NCBI GenBank assembly: GCA_039720395.1
Contig: CM077833.1
Location: 23,582,271 to 23,646,270 of the forward strand
Direction: 5' to 3'
From: Liquidambar formosana
Taxonomy: Eukaryota; Streptophyta; Magnoliopsida; Saxifragales; Altingiaceae
DNA: 64,000 nt
Shown here: positions 59,345-64,000 of the stretch, in pieces
Numbering within the stretch: the stretch's first letter is position 1
How the letters are laid out: each line of letters starts with the position of its first letter
Program-made: the position numbers and the translations under genes
Notes under the pieces: generated by a model
What the model was told of the DNA's origin: nothing
What the model saw: only the letters and a program-made list of their open reading frames with translations
Database searches by the model: none

Positions 59345-61789
59345 TCGGCACACGGTTTGGTCCTAGTAATTCGTCCCCTCTATCATTTTCCTTTGTTTAT
59401 CTATCCTTTCTCCATTTATTCGGAACTCTACCTAGTATTATATATATAGAGAGAGGAAAAAAAAAAAAAACCTATGAAGTTTATGGTACGTAATTGGTCA
59501 TTGACCCTTAACCCTCTCATGTCGTGGGCATTCCACTGCCGTTGATTAAGGATCCGGTGGTTCTGATCGATCTGAGTTGTATAAACAGTCTGGCAAATTA
59601 AATTACACATGTCTTATAGTGTGGATGCGACCACATAGCAGGAACGTGCCTAATCCTTGTGTACATTTTTCAAACGAAGAAAATTGCGTAAATCCACGCG
59701 TAAATCAAAATTATATCCAATGGTTTGATGAAGTTGTTTTTTGCATAATTAATATTATTATGAGCGACCCATGTCACGGTTGGTAGGAGATTGTGAAATA
59801 GTGGCAATAATTTTAGCGAGTGCTAGCAGCCACTTTGCTTACCATGACATTGTTGACCCTGCGTGCAGGGATTTATATGTAGCAAAATTGTGCAAGTTGT
59901 CCATCATTTTAATACTATCCTAAAGTGAGGTCAGTGATGCCTCCATTGGTTGGTCATCACTACTGGTCTTACGTCCTTTAATTTTATCTACTTAACTCAT
60001 TGGGCCCTTACTAAAGCAGTTTCTTGGAGGTAAGAGACAAAAGGCTTAAAAGCCCCTTCAAAACTACTCCCACGTACAACACAATATGGGGGCTTCTATT
60101 GGCACCCCAAGACTTTCTTTTTATCCCCCATTTATTTTACATTTTAAGGTTTTATGAAAAATATAAAAGGTTCTCATAAAAACTAATAGCGTACTCTATT
60201 AGAAAACATTATTTTGAACAACTTTTTAGAATAAAGTTTTTCTAAAATCTATCGTTTAAGTAGACTTTTTTGCCATTTATAGTATTCGCATTATAAATGA
60301 CTAAAAAGTCCACTTAAACGATAGATTTTGGAAAAACTTTCTTTCAAAAAGTTATTCAAAATGATGTTTTCTAATAGATATCGGGGTCAGTTTTTCTGAA
60401 AACCTTACGTATTTTTCATAAAATCTTAAAATGTAAAATAAGTGGGGAGATGAAAAGTAAGTCTTTGGATGCCAATAGAGGCCTTCATACAATATATGCA
60501 AACAATCTCTGTTCGAGGATTGGTGGCCCAAGAAGTTCCATTTTGTCTATTTATGTATTTTTAGAAGAAAAATTATAATTAAAAAAGAAAAAGAAAAAAA
60601 AGGTCCCTGGATTACTAGTGTCAATTGCTATTTCCTAGTACTCTCACTCATAATCTTTTTCGATCCCTGTAGACATGACACATGTTTATATTTTGAATGC
60701 GATACATATATCCATCTTTTAGACATGCATGCATGTAGATGTGGCGAGACCACACAAAATAGAAACCTTTTTATAAAGTGGACACGTTCAAATGGTAGAC
60801 ATATATATATATATATATGTTGTGTCCATATGGAGAATGCCTTACCAAGTGATCTAACATTTTGTTTTCATTTCCACCTTACAACAAAATTTTCATATAT
60901 CAGTCTTTTTATTATAGGGTGTACCTTATGTAACTTACATTAGATGCTGCATTGGTGGATTATACCACATACATAGACTTTCTATTTTTTATTAGATAAA
61001 ATAATTATGAAAATTTTATACATATTATCGAACCTTTTTAAAAAAATATTTATTTATTTTTGGCAATGAACAAAAAATATAGATATACAAATCCTACACC
61101 CTATCACATAGGATAGGCCCTCAACCAAAATTAATCCTGTCATAGGGCTCAAGACTTGAATTTAGAGCCCTTTTTAAAGTTAAAAAAATTGAAATCTTGT
61201 TAATCAGGCTACTAATTCCATAAAGGACATGAGTTAATATATGTTTGAACAGGGCAAATTGAGAGAGATTCTTCGACTAAATTATTTTTTAAAATAAGTT
61301 TTGTGATGGAGGAAAACTGAGAAGATGGGAAGCAAGAGTTAAAATAAATAAATAAAAAATAAAAAATAACGAAGGCCAAATGCAGGCGGGATCTCATCTT
61401 ATGTAACTACGTACCACATAAGCTGTGTCGTCATTTGGGCACTTGGGCAATTAACAAACTTATGCATATGAGTTGAGAGAATTCAGCACCGGTCTACGTT
61501 GGACCCTTCTACCTTGACAATTAACATAATCTGGGATAGGCCAGTACTGTGTTGGACCAGCCCAATCTTCAGCCTTCTTACTCGTAGCCACACTGGTTGA
61601 ACTTGGGAAACACAAAACTGATCCGTCTTTTTCCTTAAAACTAAAACTAAAACTAAAACTAAAAAGTTTTACATAAACCATGAAACCCACACTTGATTAA
61701 TACTAGAAACATGCAAGTTACAGGAGACTATAGTTGGGGTCACAAGTGATTTGAAAAATAGTTGGGGTCACAAGTGATTTGAAAACACC
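59345..61789. other. Gene-free region, right block of the segmental duplication
   Basis: No gene was recognised. It holds second copies of four segments from 55.4-58.2 kb, but with the last two in swapped order, a large foldback MITE (60091-60483), an (AT)n tract near 60800, and the 3' flank shared by copies D and E (about 61480-61789 against 58720-58975). Confidence 0.65.
60091..60483. mobile_element. 393-bp foldback MITE
   Basis: Almost the whole element folds on itself: the left part begins GGCTTCTATTGGCACCCCAA and the right part in reverse begins GGCCTCTATTGGCATCCAAA; the arms continue through TTTTACATTTTAAG and pair again near the centre (ACTTAAACGATAGATTTT). No target duplication could be fixed. 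A piece of the same family lies at 8347-8400 in OGG1 intron 1. Confidence 0.85.
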
Positions 61790-63395
61790 CTACTCTGGTA
61801 GAGGGATGTCGGCGAGATCCTCCCTGTAAGGTACATTATCCAACTCGAACTCCCTTTGGGATTTGCTTAATCCTTTTTCCACGTGGATTTGGGCATTTGG
61901 ATTGTTCTTTGTTGGATTGCTGAATGTAATGACAGTGTCTCTTCGACAGGTGAGATAGATGATGGCAATGATATAGATGGCCATGCAGGGGAACACAATG
62001 ATCCCAATGGAAACATTTGCGATTTTGGGTAAATTGTTGTGAATAAGCCAACCCACAAAGGCTGTGCATAGGTAATAGACGTTGATGCCGATCATTGCCA
62101 GCCCTAGGATCCATGAGATCACAATTATCTGCAAACATATGTAATTGGTAGATATTATTAGTCTCCAAAAAAAATTAAATAAATAAATCAAACATTAGGT
62201 TTAAGTCCACCTACATATATAGAGTTCTTGTGTGGTCCCATCTTGGTGGTACTGCTACTGAATTTAAGAAGTGGGATAAGAGCAAATGGAAGTTCAAATG
62301 ACAATATCATCTGCCAAAAAAAAAAAAAAAAAAAGCCATTATAATTAAGAATTAATTTGAGGAACAATTCCAATATATATATTGGACGAGTTACAAACCG
62401 ATGCAATGATGATGAGTCGGCCCGACCCCGAAGATCCACCAATAACGGAGACAACGAGACTAGGCGCAATGGCTACGCACCTAGTCACGAGGTTCCTCAG
62501 CCATTTCTTCATCTTAAGGTCCAAGAAACCCTTTAACATCACGCCCACCAAAATATAAGTTAGCAGACTACAGAAAATTATAAATCAAATCAATTACACA
62601 AAAAATAATTTTAAAAATAATTTTAAGAATAAAAAATCATGAGAACAAGAAGTTCAATCCAAAACCTCCATGATAAATTGTCCAGCATAAGTTCCTGTGA
62701 TGGCAGAGCTTTGGCCTGAGGCTAATAATGCGATGGCATAAATGGTTGAGCTGGACCATCCTAACACATTCTGCATCAAAATTGCGAGTTTTTTGCGTTA
62801 GAGTTTGTGCTTATTTAAATTATGTGATTTGATTTCACAAGACATTACATATAGTGATTTGAATTACCTTGAGAAGGAATGAAGCAGAGTTAAGGGTGAG
62901 ATTATTGCATCGATCAAAGTTGTCTTGTGAAATGGTTTGTAGCTGAGCAAATAGTGCTCGATACAGAGACAATTGCAACATTGATAAAAAATGCTATGAG
63001 CAGTGCAAGTCCGCTTTCCATCAGATAAAATCGACATGCATCCTTGTAATAATTAAGAGAGTGAATTTCACACATATGCATGCCCACAAATAAATTACCA
63101 AAAATTTAGCTTAGAAAACACATCCTCTTGCTTGTATTAAAAATATAGTTTTATTATTAATAAGATGGGTCAAATTCCCCCCTCCCGATTAGAGGGGAAT
63201 TACAGCTTAGTCCAGCTACATGTAGATAATTACAGTTCAATACAACTAACTATTAACTTCTCAGTAAATGACTATTAACTTAATTAAGAATGACTACAAC
63301 TGTAATCATTGGACCGTCGTCTTACATTAATGCCGTGGAGAGATTGGGGCATCTTTCTAGAGAGAACGAGAGCCGAGTGGAGAAAGAGGTTGTGC
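61790..63395 (-). pseudogene. NRAMP copy E, exons 8-13, one frameshift
   Basis: The exons on the minus strand are 63395-63326, 63042-62868, 62770-62666, 62530-62399, 62310-62215 and 62128-61790. Sizes equal those of copy C except exon 9, which is 175 nt instead of 174; the extra base falls where copy C reads MNLSQDN, and a stop follows within a few codons. In exon 10 the last codon is GAG (Glu) where the others have [17 protein letters not shown] is kept in exon 8. No exon 7 appears in the 600 bp to the window end, although in copies 1 and C it lies 125-200 bp away, so the gene is either truncated or has an insertion there. Confidence 0.9.
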
Positions 63396-64000
63396 CTGCA
63401 GAGAAAGCCAAGCGAGCAAATAATAAAGTCACGATACAATTTTAAAAATTCCTAAAGTGATCGACTATCTGTTTACCAATAACCATAGGTCTCAATTAAA
63501 GGATATTACGAAAAAATATAAAATGTACAAATTTTTTACTTAAATTTACTTGTCCAAATGGCATAACACCACAACAATTCATTATGAACCGTATCTTTTC
63601 AATGAAACTATTAATTCAATTGGTTAGTCTAATTCTCATTTGGGCAAATTGAAATCCCAGATTATGAACAGTTATCACTTGAGATTTCATTTCCGACAAT
63701 TCATTATGAACATTTATCTTTTCAATGAAGGATTAGGACTTTTTATTTTTAATTTTTTAATTTTATTTTTTATACCCAGTAATAACAGGTCAAAGTCCAA
63801 TAAGGGGTCTGTTCGTTTGACAAGAATTGGGGGGTGGGAGTTGCAAATTCTCAGGAATTAATAAAAACTGGGTTGTTCGTTTCACTTAAATCATAGGATT
63901 TTAATTTCCCATGAAATCTCAATTCTTGTAATTCATGGGAGTTGAAAATCCTGTTAAAATACGCAGGAATTAGAAACTCCCACACGTTATTCTCTGCAAC
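63396..64000. other. Gene-free window end
   Basis: Exon 7 of NRAMP copy E would be expected here but is not seen. A MITE-like sequence begins near 63808 (TCTGTTCGTTTGACAAGAATT), with inverted pieces near 63910-63935, and appears to run off the window end. Confidence 0.5.

Overview
The window is nuclear DNA of a flowering plant, most likely a woody eudicot (the species cannot be read from the sequence). The support is AT-rich spliced genes with GT-AG introns, plant-specific families (a SWI3C-type chromatin subunit, a plant OGG1, a 13-exon NRAMP of the rice NRAMP5 type), Stowaway and Tourist MITEs, a Mutator-like element, an LTR retrotransposon and an old caulimovirid-like insertion. I saw no bacterial operons, CRISPR arrays or tRNA/rRNA genes.

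Layout. 1-5185: no gene; simple repeats and a dead RTE-type LINE tail. 5186-10216 (minus): an OGG1 8-oxoguanine DNA glycosylase gene in three coding exons. Its catalytic exon is intact, but three reading-frame changes and a 199-bp tandem duplication over its last splice acceptor suggest decay or assembly error. 10311-14553: the divergent intergenic region, holding a hairpin and a 2.3-kb Mutator-like element with a probable solo LTR inside. 14554-23621 (plus): a complete nine-exon SWI3C gene (797 aa) with SWIRM, ZZ, SANT and C-terminal coiled-coil domains.

24635-63395 is a minus-strand array of NRAMP divalent-metal transporter genes. Copy 1 (24635-29766) has all 13 exons but two lesions. Copy B (44817-46239) is a dead 5' half (exons 1-6) with a nonsense codon and two small insertions. 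Copy C (48778-54284) is complete and open over 13 exons (556 aa). Copy D (58976-59314) is a lone last exon. Copy E (61790-63395) has exons 8-13 with a frameshift and is cut off or truncated at its 5' side. Only copy C looks able to make a full transporter.

Between copies 1 and B lie 15 kb of insertions: a caulimovirid-like fragment bounded by 15-bp direct repeats (30481-33792), and a coding-free LTR retrotransposon with 698-bp LTRs and a perfect 5-bp target duplication (36755-42398). Copies D and E sit in a reshuffled segmental duplication (about 55.4-59.3 kb against 59.4-62.1 kb).

Functionally the window joins three unrelated housekeeping or nutrition genes: base-excision repair (OGG1), SWI/SNF chromatin remodelling (SWI3C) and Mn/Fe/Cd transport (NRAMP). 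The NRAMP block is a clear case of tandem birth and death. All exon borders were placed by hand from splice signals, frame continuity and family knowledge.
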